This document shows positions 8,998 through 19,505 of a stretch of DNA of 64,000 nt, piece by piece (the stretch's first letter is position 1; each line of letters starts with the position of its first letter). Under the pieces are notes generated by a model that was given only the letters and a program-made list of their open reading frames with translations, ran no database searches and was not told where the DNA came from. The DNA is taken from NCBI GenBank assembly GCA_004297465.1, contig SCUB01000001.1, positions 620,001 to 684,000 of the forward strand, in the 5' to 3' direction. Both the position numbers and the translations under genes were made by a program. This DNA comes from Xanthobacteraceae bacterium (lineage in GTDB: Bacteria > Pseudomonadota > Alphaproteobacteria > Rhizobiales > Xanthobacteraceae).

Positions 8998-10400
8998 TGT
9001 TCGCCGCCCTCGTCGCGATCCGCCTGCCCTTTGCCGGCGAAGCGGCGCAGCACCTCGTCGCGGCGCTCGGCATCGACCCGAACGGTGATCGCCAGAAAGC
9101 CGTCGTCGCGCAACTCCTTGTTCAGCACCTCGCCGCGCCGGTGCAGCCAGCTGATCCCCGCGCCATCGGCGGCATCGACGATGAGCGCGATGGTCACCCG
9201 GTCGGCCGCCAGCCGGTCCTCGATGGCGGAAAGCAGCGCCTCGACCCCCTCGCCGGTCTGCGCCGACACCAGCACCGGGCGGCGTTCCGCCGGCCGCCGC
9301 GCCGCGATGTTGGCCAGCTCGGCGCGCGCATCCGCGTTCAGGCAGTCGATCTTGTTCCACACTTCGATGAGACGGCTGCCTGCCTCGGGATCGAGGTCGA
9401 GCTGGCGCAGCACGGTATCGACATCGCGCTGCTGGGCCTCGGCATCCTCGTGCGAGATGTCGCGCACATGAAGGATGACATGGGCCTCCGTCACCTCCTC
9501 CAGCGTGGCGCGGAACGCCGCCACCAGCATGGTCGGCAGGTCGGAGATGAAGCCGACCGTGTCGGACAGCATCGCCTTGCCGCCGTGCGGCAGCGTGATC
9601 GCGCGCAAGGTCGGATCAAGCGTGGCGAACAGCATGTCGGCGGCCTGTACCTCGGCGCCGGCGAGACGGTTGAACAGCGTCGACTTGCCGGCATTGGTGT
9701 AGCCGACCAGCGCCACAACGCGGTACGGCACGCGCTGGCGGCCGGCGCGATGCAGCCGCCGCGTCGCCTGCACCTTCCTCAGTTCCGCCTCGATGCGCAC
9801 GATGCGCTCGCCGATGAGCCGGCGGTCGGCCTCGATCTGGGTCTCGCCGGGACCGCCGAGGAAGCCGAAGCCGCCGCGCTGGCGTTCAAGGTGGGTCCAC
9901 GACCGCACCAGGCGGCTGCGCTGATAGGTGAGATGGGCGAGTTCGACCTGCAGCGCGCCCTCCCTGGTCTTGGCGCGGCGGCCGAAGATCTCGAGGATGA
10001 GGCCGGTGCGGTCGAGCACCTTGGCGTTGAGCGCCTTTTCGAGGTTGCGCTGCTGGATCGGCGACAGTGCGCAATCCATCACGATCAGGCCGGTCTCATG
10101 GACGCGCGCCAGCGTGGCGATCTCCTCGACCTTGCCCTTGCCGAGATAGGTGGCGGGCCGCACGGCATCGATCGGCGCCAGCACGGCTTCCGCCACGGTC
10201 AGGTCGATGGCGCGGGCCAAGCCCGCGGCCTCCGCAAGCCGGGCCTGTGGATCGCGCAATGCGGAAGCATCGGGACCTGAAGTCTCCACGACGCGGCGCA
10301 TCCGCCTGTAGGGACCGACGACGATGACGCGCCCGGCGACCGTGGCGGCCGTCGCCGGCGCCGCCCCTCCCGCCTCGCCGCCTGGTTGACGCGGTTCCAA
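8994..10400 (-). CDS. hflX: Ribosome-associated GTPase HflX
   Basis: 468 aa. The N-terminal HflX domain carries TYLGKGKVEE and the HflX glycine loop around residues 178-194 (FGFLGGPGETQIEADRR). The G domain follows, with G1 GYTNAGKST (233-241), G3 DTVGF (280-284) and G4 NKID (349-352). HflX splits or rescues stalled ribosomes under stress. It lies 11 bp downstream of hfq, the classic hfq-hflX pair. The region before residue ~45 is alanine/glycine-rich and poorly conserved, so the true start could be a little later. It converges with mazG, overlapping by 4 bp. Confidence 0.95.
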   Translation of the reverse strand: MEPRQPGGEAGGAAPATAATVAGRVIVVGPYRRMRRVVETSGPDASALRDPQARLAEAAGLARAIDLTVAEAVLAPIDAVRPATYLGKGKVEEIATLARVHETGLIVMDCALSPIQQRNLEKALNAKVLDRTGLILEIFGRRAKTREGALQVELAHLTYQRSRLVRSWTHLERQRGGFGFLGGPGETQIEADRRLIGERIVRIEAELRKVQATRRLHRAGRQRVPYRVVALVGYTNAGKSTLFNRLAGAEVQAADMLFATLDPTLRAITLPHGGKAMLSDTVGFISDLPTMLVAAFRATLEEVTEAHVILHVRDISHEDAEAQQRDVDTVLRQLDLDPEAGSRLIEVWNKIDCLNADARAELANIAARRPAERRPVLVSAQTGEGVEALLSAIEDRLAADRVTIALIVDAADGAGISWLHRRGEVLNKELRDDGFLAITVRVDAERRDEVLRRFAGKGQADRDEGGEH

Positions 10401-10411
10401 TTAGGTCGCGC

Positions 10412-10660
10412 TCAAACCGGCCCTTCTTCAGCACCGTCGAAGAGCTGGATCGGCTGGCCGGGCATGATGGTGGAAATGGCGTGCTTGTAGACGAGCTGGG
10501 AGTGGCCGTCCCGGCGCAGCAGCAGACAGAAATTGTCGAACCACGTGACGATGCCCTGGAGCTTCACGCCATTGACCAGGAAGATCGTGAGCGGGATTTT
10601 GGCCTTGCGAACGTGGTTGAGGAAGGTGTCTTGCAGGTTCTGTGAGCGGTCGGCCGCCAT
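10412..10660 (-). CDS. hfq: RNA chaperone Hfq
   Basis: 82 aa, near the typical length for alphaproteobacteria. Sm1 ([18 protein letters not shown]) and Sm2 ([10 protein letters not shown]) motifs are intact, with the conserved N-terminal [12 protein letters not shown]. The protein forms hexameric rings that pair sRNAs with mRNAs. The C-terminal tail is short (about 15 residues after Sm2). It is followed 11 bp later by hflX. The ~200 bp upstream, between hfq and dat, contain no gene and probably hold the hfq promoter. Confidence 0.97.
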   Translation of the reverse strand: MAADRSQNLQDTFLNHVRKAKIPLTIFLVNGVKLQGIVTWFDNFCLLLRRDGHSQLVYKHAISTIMPGQPIQLFDGAEEGPV

Positions 10661-10866
10661 AGGTTTTTTCCGTTATTTGTCGAGCCGGTATCCTTGCAAC
10701 AATCCGGCCCCCGTTCCGCGGAAGGCATGCCTCCGCTGATCGTTGGCCGGTCTTTAAGTGGCGCAAATCCCCCCTAGAAGGATTGTCGCGCGGACGCAAT
10801 TAGATGGTACCGCGATGCCCGGCGCAAGCCCGGGCCAATCAGAAAACGGCAAATTCGCACCAAAAT

Positions 10867-11724
10867 TCAGGAAAAATGGCTAAACCGATGAAACTCATCG
10901 CGCAGCCGCAGCGCCACCGGCCCCGGCATGCCGTCGGCCACCGGCTGGCCGTCGATGGCGACCACCGGCATCACGATCTGGCTTGAGGCGGTCACGAATG
11001 CCTCGCGCGCGGCGTAGGCTTCGGCCAGGCTGAACGGCCGCTCTTCGAGCCTGAGTTGCAGCGCGGCGATGACGTCGCGCAACACCTGGCCGGTGATGCC
11101 GGCGAGGATGCCCGGCCCGTTGGCGCGGGTCACGATCCGGCCATCGGCGGTGACGATCCAGGCGTTGCTGGCGGCGCCCTCGGTGACGAAGCCGTCGCGG
11201 TCGACGAACCAGGCCTCGTAGGCGCCACGCTCGCGCGCCGCCTGCCGCGCCAGCACGTTGGGCAGGAGCGACACCGCCTTGATGTCGACGCGCTCCCAGC
11301 GGTTTTCCGGCACGGTGATGACGGCAATGCCTTTCGCCGCGGTCTGCTGGTTGCGCTCGAAGTTGAGCTTGCGCGCGTTGACCACGAGGCTCGGTGCGAC
11401 ATCGCCCGCGGGAAAGGCATGATCGCGCCGCGCCACGCCGCGCGTGACCTGCAGATAGACGATGCCGTAGCTCACGCGGTTGCGCCGGATCACCTCGCGC
11501 AGCACGACGTAGAGCGAAACCATCGGCATCGGCTCGCGGATACGCAATTCGGACAGCGATCGCGAAAGCCGCGCGGCATGGCGTGGCCAGTCGACGATAC
11601 GGCCGTCGCGCACCTCGCACGCCTCATAGACGCCGTCGGAAAACTGGTAGCCGCGATCCTCGATGCTCACGCCGGCATCCCGCCACGGCAGGTAGCGGCC
11701 ATTGACGTAGGCGATGCGCGACAT
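10867..11724 (-). CDS. dat: D-amino-acid transaminase (class IV PLP enzyme)
   Basis: 285 aa fold-type IV PLP aminotransferase. The catalytic lysine is K149 in DIKAVSLLPN, with the downstream conserved TEGAASNAW (E182) and phosphate-binding GPGILAGITG. The LPN after the lysine and the overall length match Bacillus-type D-alanine aminotransferase, which interconverts D-amino acids (D-Ala/D-Glu for the cell wall). A branched-chain aminotransferase is less likely. It starts 5 bp downstream of the ntrX stop, the usual place in rhizobial genomes, and is probably co-transcribed with ntrYX. Confidence 0.88.
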   Translation of the reverse strand: MSRIAYVNGRYLPWRDAGVSIEDRGYQFSDGVYEACEVRDGRIVDWPRHAARLSRSLSELRIREPMPMVSLYVVLREVIRRNRVSYGIVYLQVTRGVARRDHAFPAGDVAPSLVVNARKLNFERNQQTAAKGIAVITVPENRWERVDIKAVSLLPNVLARQAARERGAYEAWFVDRDGFVTEGAASNAWIVTADGRIVTRANGPGILAGITGQVLRDVIAALQLRLEERPFSLAEAYAAREAFVTASSQIVMPVVAIDGQPVADGMPGPVALRLRDEFHRFSHFS

Positions 11725-11729
11725 TGGGA

Positions 11730-13097
11730 CTATCCTACACCAAGCGCCTTGAGCTTGCGATGCAGCGCCGAGCGCTCCATGCCGATGAACTCCGCCGTGC
11801 GCGAGATGTTGCCGGAAAAGCGGCTGATCTGCGCGATCAGATAGTCGCGCTCGAACACCTCGCGCGCCTCGCGCAGCGACAGTCCCATGATGTGCTCTCC
11901 GCCGTTGCCGGTCGGCATCGCGGGCACCATCGAGCCCACGTCCTGCGGCAGCATGCCCGCGGTGATGACCGCCTCCGCATCGCCGCCGGCCAGGATCATC
12001 AGGCGCTCGATGTTGTTGCGCAGCTGGCGCACGTTGCCGGGCCAGACGTGGGATTGCAGCACCGCCATGGCGTCCTCGCCGATGGTGCGCCTGGGCAGGC
12101 CGGTGGCCTGCGAGATCTGGTCCATGAAATAATCGACGAGCTGCGGAATGTCCTCGCGCCTTTCGGAGAGCGGCGGCACCCGGATCGGCACCACAGAAAG
12201 CCGGTGATAGAGATCCTCGCGGAAACGGCCATTGGCGATCTCGGTTTCGAGATTGCGCGAGGTCGATGACACGATGCGGACATCGACGTTGACCTTGGTG
12301 GTGCCGCCGACGCGCGTGAAGGTCTGATCGACCAGCACGCGCAGCACCTTGCTCTGCGTCTCGCGCGGCATGTCGGCGATCTCGTCGATGAACAGCGTGC
12401 CGCCATGGGCATCCTCGAGCGCGCCGGTCTTGCGCTGCTCGCCGTTGATGGCCTCGGTGCCGAACAGCTCGGTCTCCATGCGCTCGGGCGTGATCGCCGC
12501 GGCGTTGATGACGACGAACGGTCCCTCGGCGCGGCCCGACAGCACGTGCAGCGTGCGCGCCGCGAGCTCCTTGCCGGCTCCCGAAGGCCCGACGATCAGG
12601 ATGCGGCTGTTGGTCTTGGCCGCGCGCTCGATGGTCTGGCGCAGCCCGTTGATGCTGGGCGAATGCCCGATCAGCCCGTTTGACAACGGCGCGAACTGCT
12701 TGAGCTCCCTCACCTCGCGCTTGAGACGCGAGGTTTCGAGCGCGCGCGTGGCGACCAGCAGCATCCGGTCGGCCTTGAAGGGCTTCTCGATGAAGTCGTA
12801 GGCGCCGCGGCGAATCGCCGAAACCGCGGTTTCGATGTTGCCGTGGCCGGAGATCATCACCACGGGCAGCTCGGGATGTTCCTGCTTGATTGTGTCGAGC
12901 AGTTGCAGGCCATCGAGCTTGCTGCCCTGCAGCCAGATGTCGAGGAACACCAGGCTGGGACGGCGGGTGGCGATTTCGGTCAGCGCCTGGTCGCTGTCGC
13001 GCGCGGTGCGCGTCTCGTATCCCTCATCTTCGAGAATCCCCGCGACGAGATCGCGGATATCGGCTTCGTCGTCGACGATGAGGATGTCATGAGCCAT
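11730..13097 (-). CDS. ntrX: Response regulator NtrX
   Basis: 455 aa; the ATG at 13097 gives the canonical N terminus MAHDILIVDDEADIRD. The receiver domain has phospho-acceptor D53 and conserved K105. The AAA+ domain has Walker A GPSGAGK (170-176) and Walker B TLFIDE (234-239). The loop that would hold the sigma54-contacting GAFTGA motif (residues 212-225) instead reads FGTEAINGEQRKTG, so NtrX probably does not activate sigma54 promoters directly. A Fis-type HTH ends the protein. It pairs with NtrY 2 bp upstream and controls nitrogen, respiration, redox or envelope functions in alphaproteobacteria. Confidence 0.95.
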   Translation of the reverse strand: MAHDILIVDDEADIRDLVAGILEDEGYETRTARDSDQALTEIATRRPSLVFLDIWLQGSKLDGLQLLDTIKQEHPELPVVMISGHGNIETAVSAIRRGAYDFIEKPFKADRMLLVATRALETSRLKREVRELKQFAPLSNGLIGHSPSINGLRQTIERAAKTNSRILIVGPSGAGKELAARTLHVLSGRAEGPFVVINAAAITPERMETELFGTEAINGEQRKTGALEDAHGGTLFIDEIADMPRETQSKVLRVLVDQTFTRVGGTTKVNVDVRIVSSTSRNLETEIANGRFREDLYHRLSVVPIRVPPLSERREDIPQLVDYFMDQISQATGLPRRTIGEDAMAVLQSHVWPGNVRQLRNNIERLMILAGGDAEAVITAGMLPQDVGSMVPAMPTGNGGEHIMGLSLREAREVFERDYLIAQISRFSGNISRTAEFIGMERSALHRKLKALGVG

Positions 13098-13099
13098 GG

Positions 13100-15358
13100 T
13101 TATTGTCCGCTTGCCGTCATAATCGGCGCTTCGATGCTGGCGGGATTGTCGGCATGGCCCGACGCGGCAAAACGCAGCCGCATCCATGCCCCCCTCGCCC
13201 CCGGGATGATGGCGGAAGCGTCGTTGAGTTCGATGCGACCGCCGTGGTCCTCCAATACGCGTCCGACAATGGCAAGACCAAGGCCGGTGCCCTTCTCGCG
13301 CGTCGTGACATAGGGTTCGAGCAGGCGCGAGCGGCTTTCCTTGGGCAGGCCGATGCCGTTGTCGATCACGTCGATGATGATGTCGTGCATCTCGCGGTCG
13401 ACCCTGACGTCGATGCGCCCCTTATCGCCGGTTGCGCTGGTCGCCGCGGCGATCGCCTCGGTGGCGTTCTTGATGATATTGGTAAGCGCCTGCGAGATCA
13501 GACGGCGGTCGAACCGGGCACGCATCGGATCCTCTTCGAGGCGGACCGCGATGGTGATGTCGGGATGGCCGACGCGCATCAGGAACACCACCTGGCGCAC
13601 CGTGTCGGCGACGTCCTCGTCCTCCATCACCGGCTTGGGCATGCGCGCGAAGCGCGAGAACTCGTCGACCATGCGGCGGATGTCGTCGACCTGGCGCACG
13701 ATGGTGTCGGTGCACTGTTCGAACACGGCGCGGTCCTCGGTGATGACCTTGCCGTATTTGCGGCGGATGCGTTCGGCCGAGAGTTGGATCGGCGTCAGCG
13801 GATTCTTGATCTCATGGGCGATGCGGCGCGCGACATCCGCCCACGCCGACGTGCGCTGCGCCGCCACCAGATCGGTGATGTCGTCGAGAGTGACGATATA
13901 ACTCTCGCTGACGTGCCCGCTCTGGTCGGCGCTGACGCGCACCGACAGCGTGCGGTCACGGCCGTCACGGCTGATCATCACCTCGCCCTGCACAAGCCGC
14001 TGCAGGCCGAGCCGCGCGTTCGCCATCAGTTCGTCGAGTTCGGGCACCACCTCACTCAGGAGATGGCCGAGCGCCTCGGCCTCGGGATGGCCGATCAGCT
14101 TTTCCGCGGAGCGGTTGAGGATGCCGATGCGGCCGTCGGCATCGACGCCGATGATGCCGGCGCTGGCCGCCGACAGCACGCCTTCAGTGAAGCGGCGGCG
14201 GTTATCGATCACCTCGCTGGCGCGCATCAGGTCGTCCCGCTGGGTGCGCAGTTCCTGCGTCATGGTGTTGAAGGTCTCGCCGAGATGGGCGAGGTCGCCC
14301 TCGGCGCGGATTACCGGCACCTGAACGTGCAGGTCGCCGGTGGAGACGATGTTGGCCGCCGTCATCAGACGGCGGATCGGCGCCACCAGCCGGTTGGCGA
14401 AATTCAGTCCCATCAGTACCGCCGACATCAGAACGGTGAGCGCGATCACCGTGAACATCAGCGCGAACGCGACCTGGATACCGAGTCGGCGCGATTCCAG
14501 TTCGGCGTATTCGGCGACGCTGGCCTGGGTCTCGCGCAACTGCGCCACCACGCGCGGATCGAGCAGGCGCGCCACATAGAGGAACACGTTGTCGAACGCG
14601 CGCAGCCGGACGATGGCGGCGACGTAGTTGGACTCGATGAATACCGCCAGCTGCGGATCGGTCTCGTTGACATTGGTGAGGAAGTCGGCGGCCGGCGTGG
14701 TGAACTCCTGATTGATGCCTGTGGCCGCGCTTTCCAGCACGTTGCGGTCCTTGTCGATCAGCATGGCGCCGGGCAGGTTGCGGCTGGCGGCCTGGTTGGT
14801 GAGCAGGTCGCGGAAGCTCCGGCGGTCCTGGTCGAACAGCGGCCGGGCGCGCGCGAGGTCGGAGGCCATGCCGAGGATGTCGCCACGGATCAGTTGCGCG
14901 TGTTCGTGCAGATAGGCATTGGCGACGATCAGCGAGTTCTGGATCACCGCCCGGGTCCGGGTCGAGAACAGCCGGTCGAGGCCGCGGTCGAGCGTGACGC
15001 TGGCCACCACCGCGACCAGCACCGCCGGCGCCACCGCGATGATCGAGAACAGGCCGACGACCTGGCCATGCAGACGCGCCGCCGCCCGGCCGCGCCGTCG
15101 CGCCTGGATGATCTTCCACACCTCGCGCGCGATGATGACGATGAGGAGAAGGATCAGCGCGGTGTTGATAAGGAGGAAGGTCACCACCACGGAGTGCGTG
15201 GGGGCGATCGGCGTGAGGCCGGTGAGCACCACGAAGGTCAGGAACGCCGAGGCCAGCGCCACGATGACGGCCGTGGAGGCGATCCACCGCTTGAATTTCT
15301 GTCGCCGGACAACCGGCGGCGCATCAATGATTTCGGCGGTGATGTCCGTGCTTGTCAT
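13100..15358 (-). CDS. ntrY: Sensor histidine kinase NtrY
   Basis: 752 aa membrane kinase. Transmembrane segments are near residues 25-48, 55-77, 98-122 and 293-318, with a large periplasmic region between the last two. A HAMP domain follows (NFANRLVAPIRRLMTAANIV), then a PAS domain, the HisKA box with phospho-acceptor H515 ([13 protein letters not shown]), and the HATPase domain (NxxKNA, DNGIGLP, GTGLGLAIV). It phosphorylates NtrX, encoded 2 bp downstream. The ~225 bp upstream is a non-coding, comparatively AT-rich region likely to hold the ntrYX promoter. Confidence 0.95.
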   Translation of the reverse strand: MTSTDITAEIIDAPPVVRRQKFKRWIASTAVIVALASAFLTFVVLTGLTPIAPTHSVVVTFLLINTALILLLIVIIAREVWKIIQARRRGRAAARLHGQVVGLFSIIAVAPAVLVAVVASVTLDRGLDRLFSTRTRAVIQNSLIVANAYLHEHAQLIRGDILGMASDLARARPLFDQDRRSFRDLLTNQAASRNLPGAMLIDKDRNVLESAATGINQEFTTPAADFLTNVNETDPQLAVFIESNYVAAIVRLRAFDNVFLYVARLLDPRVVAQLRETQASVAEYAELESRRLGIQVAFALMFTVIALTVLMSAVLMGLNFANRLVAPIRRLMTAANIVSTGDLHVQVPVIRAEGDLAHLGETFNTMTQELRTQRDDLMRASEVIDNRRRFTEGVLSAASAGIIGVDADGRIGILNRSAEKLIGHPEAEALGHLLSEVVPELDELMANARLGLQRLVQGEVMISRDGRDRTLSVRVSADQSGHVSESYIVTLDDITDLVAAQRTSAWADVARRIAHEIKNPLTPIQLSAERIRRKYGKVITEDRAVFEQCTDTIVRQVDDIRRMVDEFSRFARMPKPVMEDEDVADTVRQVVFLMRVGHPDITIAVRLEEDPMRARFDRRLISQALTNIIKNATEAIAAATSATGDKGRIDVRVDREMHDIIIDVIDNGIGLPKESRSRLLEPYVTTREKGTGLGLAIVGRVLEDHGGRIELNDASAIIPGARGAWMRLRFAASGHADNPASIEAPIMTASGQ

Positions 15359-15432
15359 TGATGAGAAATCACGCGATGGGTGGCGGGAATGTCACGCTTG
15401 GGCGGCAAATTTACCCAACTGATGCAATCATA

Positions 15433-15443
15433 CAACATTGTTG
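15433..15443. promoter_or_regulatory. CAA-N5-TTG palindrome upstream of ntrY, candidate NtrX site
   Basis: CAACATTGTTG, an 11-bp palindrome, lies 75-85 bp upstream of the ntrY start in the 15359-15583 intergenic region. It fits the CAA-N2-5-TTG form I recall being described for NtrX binding in rhizobia. Autoregulation is inference; no other evidence is available from the sequence. Confidence 0.4.
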
Positions 15444-15583
15444 CTAAATTGCGACAAACCCGCGACGTAAATGCCAGAAATAGCCACAAAACCGCCTTCC
15501 CACCCGTGCCCCAAGTATCTTTGGCGAGCTGGAAAATGGCTGCAACAGTCTCAGTATGAATGTTTTTTGGGGATTCGTGGAGT

Positions 15584-17029
<1,446 letters not shown>

Positions 17030-17038
17030 TGCCTATCC

Positions 17039-18190
17039 TCATCGTTCGCCGGGTGGGTTGCGCGATGACGCTTTCTGAGCGCCCTCGCCGTTGAACATGG
17101 GCATCAGCACGCGGAACACGGTCTTGCGCGGCTGCGATTCACACTCGATGACGCCGCCATGGTCGCCGACGATCTTGGCCACCAGCGCAAGGCCCAGCCC
17201 CCGGCCGCTCGGCTTCGTGGTGACGAACGGCTCGAACAGGTGCGGCAACAGATCCTCCGGCACGCCGGAACCATTGTCCCTGACGCAGAATTCCAGCGGC
17301 AGCGTCACCCGCGCCTTGGTGCCGGGCAGCGACAGCCGCACGCCGGGCCGGAACGCCGTGGAGAGATGGATTTCGCCTTCATGGCCGAGATCGGCCACCG
17401 CCTCTGCGGCATTCTTGACGAGGTTGAGGAACACCTGGATCAGTTGGTCCTGATTGGCCAGCACCGGCGGCAGCGACGGATCGTAGTCCTCGACGAACCT
17501 GACGTTGCGCGCGAAACCCGATTGCGCCAGCCGCTTCACATGGTCGAGCACCGAATGAATGTTGACCGGCCCGCGCGGCACCGGGCGCTCGTCGCCGAAC
17601 ACCTCCATGCGGTCGACCAGCGTGACGATGCGGTCGGCCTCGTCGCATATCAGACGCGTCAGCGTGCGGTCGTCGGGGCCGGCCGATTGTTCGAGCAGTT
17701 GCGCGGCGCCGCGAATACCCGACAGCGGATTTTTGATCTCGTGCGCCAGCATGGCGGCAAGCGCGATCACCGAACGCGCCGCGCTGCGATGGGTGAACTG
17801 GCGGTCCATCTTGTCGGCCATGGTGCGCTCCTGCAGCATGGCGACGATATGGCCCGGCCGCTCCGGCAGCGGCGCGACGTGAAGATCGACCTGATGCTCG
17901 GTGCCGGTGCGCGGCGTGCCGAGATCGACCTTGTATTCGTTGACCGGCGTGCCGGCGCGCCGCACCTGGTCGATCAGCGCCAGCAGCGGACTGCCGAACG
18001 GCACCAGTTCGGCGATCGACTGGCGGCGCAACAGCGGCAGCGAAATCTCGAAGAACGATTCCGCCGCCATGTTGGCGTCGACGATCTTGCCGTCCGGCGC
18101 GATCATCAGCACCGGATGCGGCAAGGCGTTGAGCATCGTTTCGCTGTCGCCGGCATGAACCTCGGTCTGATGGATCGCGGTCACGCTCAT
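17039..18190 (-). CDS. ntrB: Nitrogen regulation sensor kinase NtrB
   Basis: 383 aa from the ATG at 18190, which overlaps the dusB stop (ATGA); an in-frame ATG at 18205 lies inside dusB and is less likely. It has an N-terminal PAS domain without transmembrane segments (cytoplasmic), a HisKA box with H150 ([14 protein letters not shown]), and HATPase motifs [18 protein letters not shown] and GRGLGLALV. It phosphorylates or dephosphorylates NtrC according to PII protein (GlnB) signalling. Third-party control by PII is family knowledge, not visible here. Confidence 0.96.
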   Translation of the reverse strand: MSVTAIHQTEVHAGDSETMLNALPHPVLMIAPDGKIVDANMAAESFFEISLPLLRRQSIAELVPFGSPLLALIDQVRRAGTPVNEYKVDLGTPRTGTEHQVDLHVAPLPERPGHIVAMLQERTMADKMDRQFTHRSAARSVIALAAMLAHEIKNPLSGIRGAAQLLEQSAGPDDRTLTRLICDEADRIVTLVDRMEVFGDERPVPRGPVNIHSVLDHVKRLAQSGFARNVRFVEDYDPSLPPVLANQDQLIQVFLNLVKNAAEAVADLGHEGEIHLSTAFRPGVRLSLPGTKARVTLPLEFCVRDNGSGVPEDLLPHLFEPFVTTKPSGRGLGLALVAKIVGDHGGVIECESQPRKTVFRVLMPMFNGEGAQKASSRNPPGER

Positions 18191-19242
18191 GCCGCCGCCC
18201 TCCATGCCATGTCGTCGTAGGCCTCCGCCAGCCAGCGCCGCACGTCTTTCGGATCCTCGGCTGTCAGGATGCGATGGCGCCAGTCCTTGAGAAACGGACG
18301 CGGCGCGGCAACAGTTTCCGCCGCCGCCTCAAGCGCCCAGCCGAGATGCTTGCGCGCATGGCGTAACCCGATGGCGATGCCGTAATGGGCGAGGATATCG
18401 TCATAGAGGCGCAGCATATGGCCGAGCTGGACGTCGAGCGCGGGCGCACCCGGCGCCGCGCCGCCGCGCAAGGCCTGCGCGATGTCGCCCAGGAGCCACG
18501 GCCGCCCCTGCGCGCCGCGGCCGATCATCACCGCATCGGCGCCCGACTGCGCCAGCGCAGCCCGCGCGCTGTCGTGGTCGACGATGTCGCCGTTGACGAC
18601 GAGCGGCAGCGTGGTCGCCGCCCGCACTGCGCGCACCGCGCGCCAGTCGGCCTCGCCCTTGTAGAACTGGCAGCGGGTGCGGCCATGCACCGTGACCATG
18701 GCGACGCCAGCGGCTTGCGCGCGGCGCGCCAGCTCCGGCGCGTTGAGCGAGGCGTGATCCCAGCCGAGCCGCATCTTCAGCGTCACCGGAACGCCGGCCG
18801 CCGCCACCGTCGCCTCGATCAGGCGCATGGCGTGGTCGAGGTCGCGCATCAGCGCCGAGCCGGACTGGCCGTTGGTGACGTTGCGGGCCGGGCAGCCCAT
18901 GTTGATGTCGATGATGTCGGCGCCGCAGGCTTGCGCGACGCGCGCGCCCTCGGCCATCCAGCGCGCCTCGCAGCCGGCGAGCTGGACGACGTGCGGGCCG
19001 TGCCCGGTCGCCTCGCTGCGCAGCCGCGCGATCGGGCGGCCGTGGGCGAGATCGGCGCCGGCGGTCATTTCGGACACCACCAGCCCGGCCCCCAGTTCGG
19101 AAACCAGGCGGCGGACCGGTGCGTCGGTGATGCCGGACATCGGCGCCAGCAGCACCGGATTGGTGATCTCGACCGTCCCGATGCGGAAGCCTCCGCGCTC
19201 GGGTGCCGGTGCGGTCGTCAGATGTTCGAGGATTGGTGGCAC
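18187..19242 (-). CDS. dusB: tRNA-dihydrouridine synthase (NifR3/DusB)
   Basis: 351 aa if started at the GTG at 19242. TIM-barrel flavoenzyme that reduces uridine to dihydrouridine in tRNA D-loops. Motifs are [15 protein letters not shown], the active-site cysteine in [12 protein letters not shown], and FMN-binding [13 protein letters not shown]. An in-frame ATG at 19347 would extend it by 35 non-homologous residues across an AT-rich palindrome, so the GTG is preferred, though a nearby alternative is possible. It is the first gene of the dusB-ntrB-ntrC operon; the historic name nifR3 reflects this location. Confidence 0.9.
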   Translation of the reverse strand: MPPILEHLTTAPAPERGGFRIGTVEITNPVLLAPMSGITDAPVRRLVSELGAGLVVSEMTAGADLAHGRPIARLRSEATGHGPHVVQLAGCEARWMAEGARVAQACGADIIDINMGCPARNVTNGQSGSALMRDLDHAMRLIEATVAAAGVPVTLKMRLGWDHASLNAPELARRAQAAGVAMVTVHGRTRCQFYKGEADWRAVRAVRAATTLPLVVNGDIVDHDSARAALAQSGADAVMIGRGAQGRPWLLGDIAQALRGGAAPGAPALDVQLGHMLRLYDDILAHYGIAIGLRHARKHLGWALEAAAETVAAPRPFLKDWRHRILTAEDPKDVRRWLAEAYDDMAWRAAA

Positions 19243-19294
19243 GACATCCCGCCTGTGCTCTCGCGAGGTGCCGCGACAGCGATCTGCATGTAAA

Positions 19295-19319
19295 GTAGGC
19301 AATACAATAACATGCCTAC
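19295..19319. promoter_or_regulatory. 25-bp palindrome between dusB and ispDF
   Basis: Perfect 7-bp inverted repeat GTAGGCA-N11-TGCCTAC with an AT-rich spacer, in the divergent dusB/ispDF intergenic region, 53-77 bp upstream of the chosen dusB start. The spacing suits a dimeric regulator. It does not match the NtrC consensus (TGCAC-N5-GTGCA-like). Function inferred from position and symmetry only. Confidence 0.45.
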
Positions 19320-19505
19320 AGTTTAGCCAGGATGGCCATGGATGCAAGTACTGCGGTGCAATATCGGCTATTTTCCTGCGCCGCGCGTTTGGAGTTTTTG
19401 TTTCAATCTTTCATGGTATTGGCTGGATGGTACGATCTCTGCCGCCGATGCGGTGCGGTATCCGTTGGTGATAAATATCAATAATTTTCTTGCGGACATG
19501 GCCCG

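Noticed and set aside
13103-15361. Long open frame (752 codons) on the plus strand opposite ntrY
   Set aside because: It is the mirror of a well-conserved kinase gene; long antisense frames are expected in high-GC DNA, and the translation is His/Arg/Asp-rich without recognisable domains.
19243-19347. N-terminal extension of DusB starting at the ATG at 19347
   Set aside because: The extension has no homology to the family, crosses the 19295-19319 palindrome and is AT-rich; the GTG at 19242 gives a normal-length protein.
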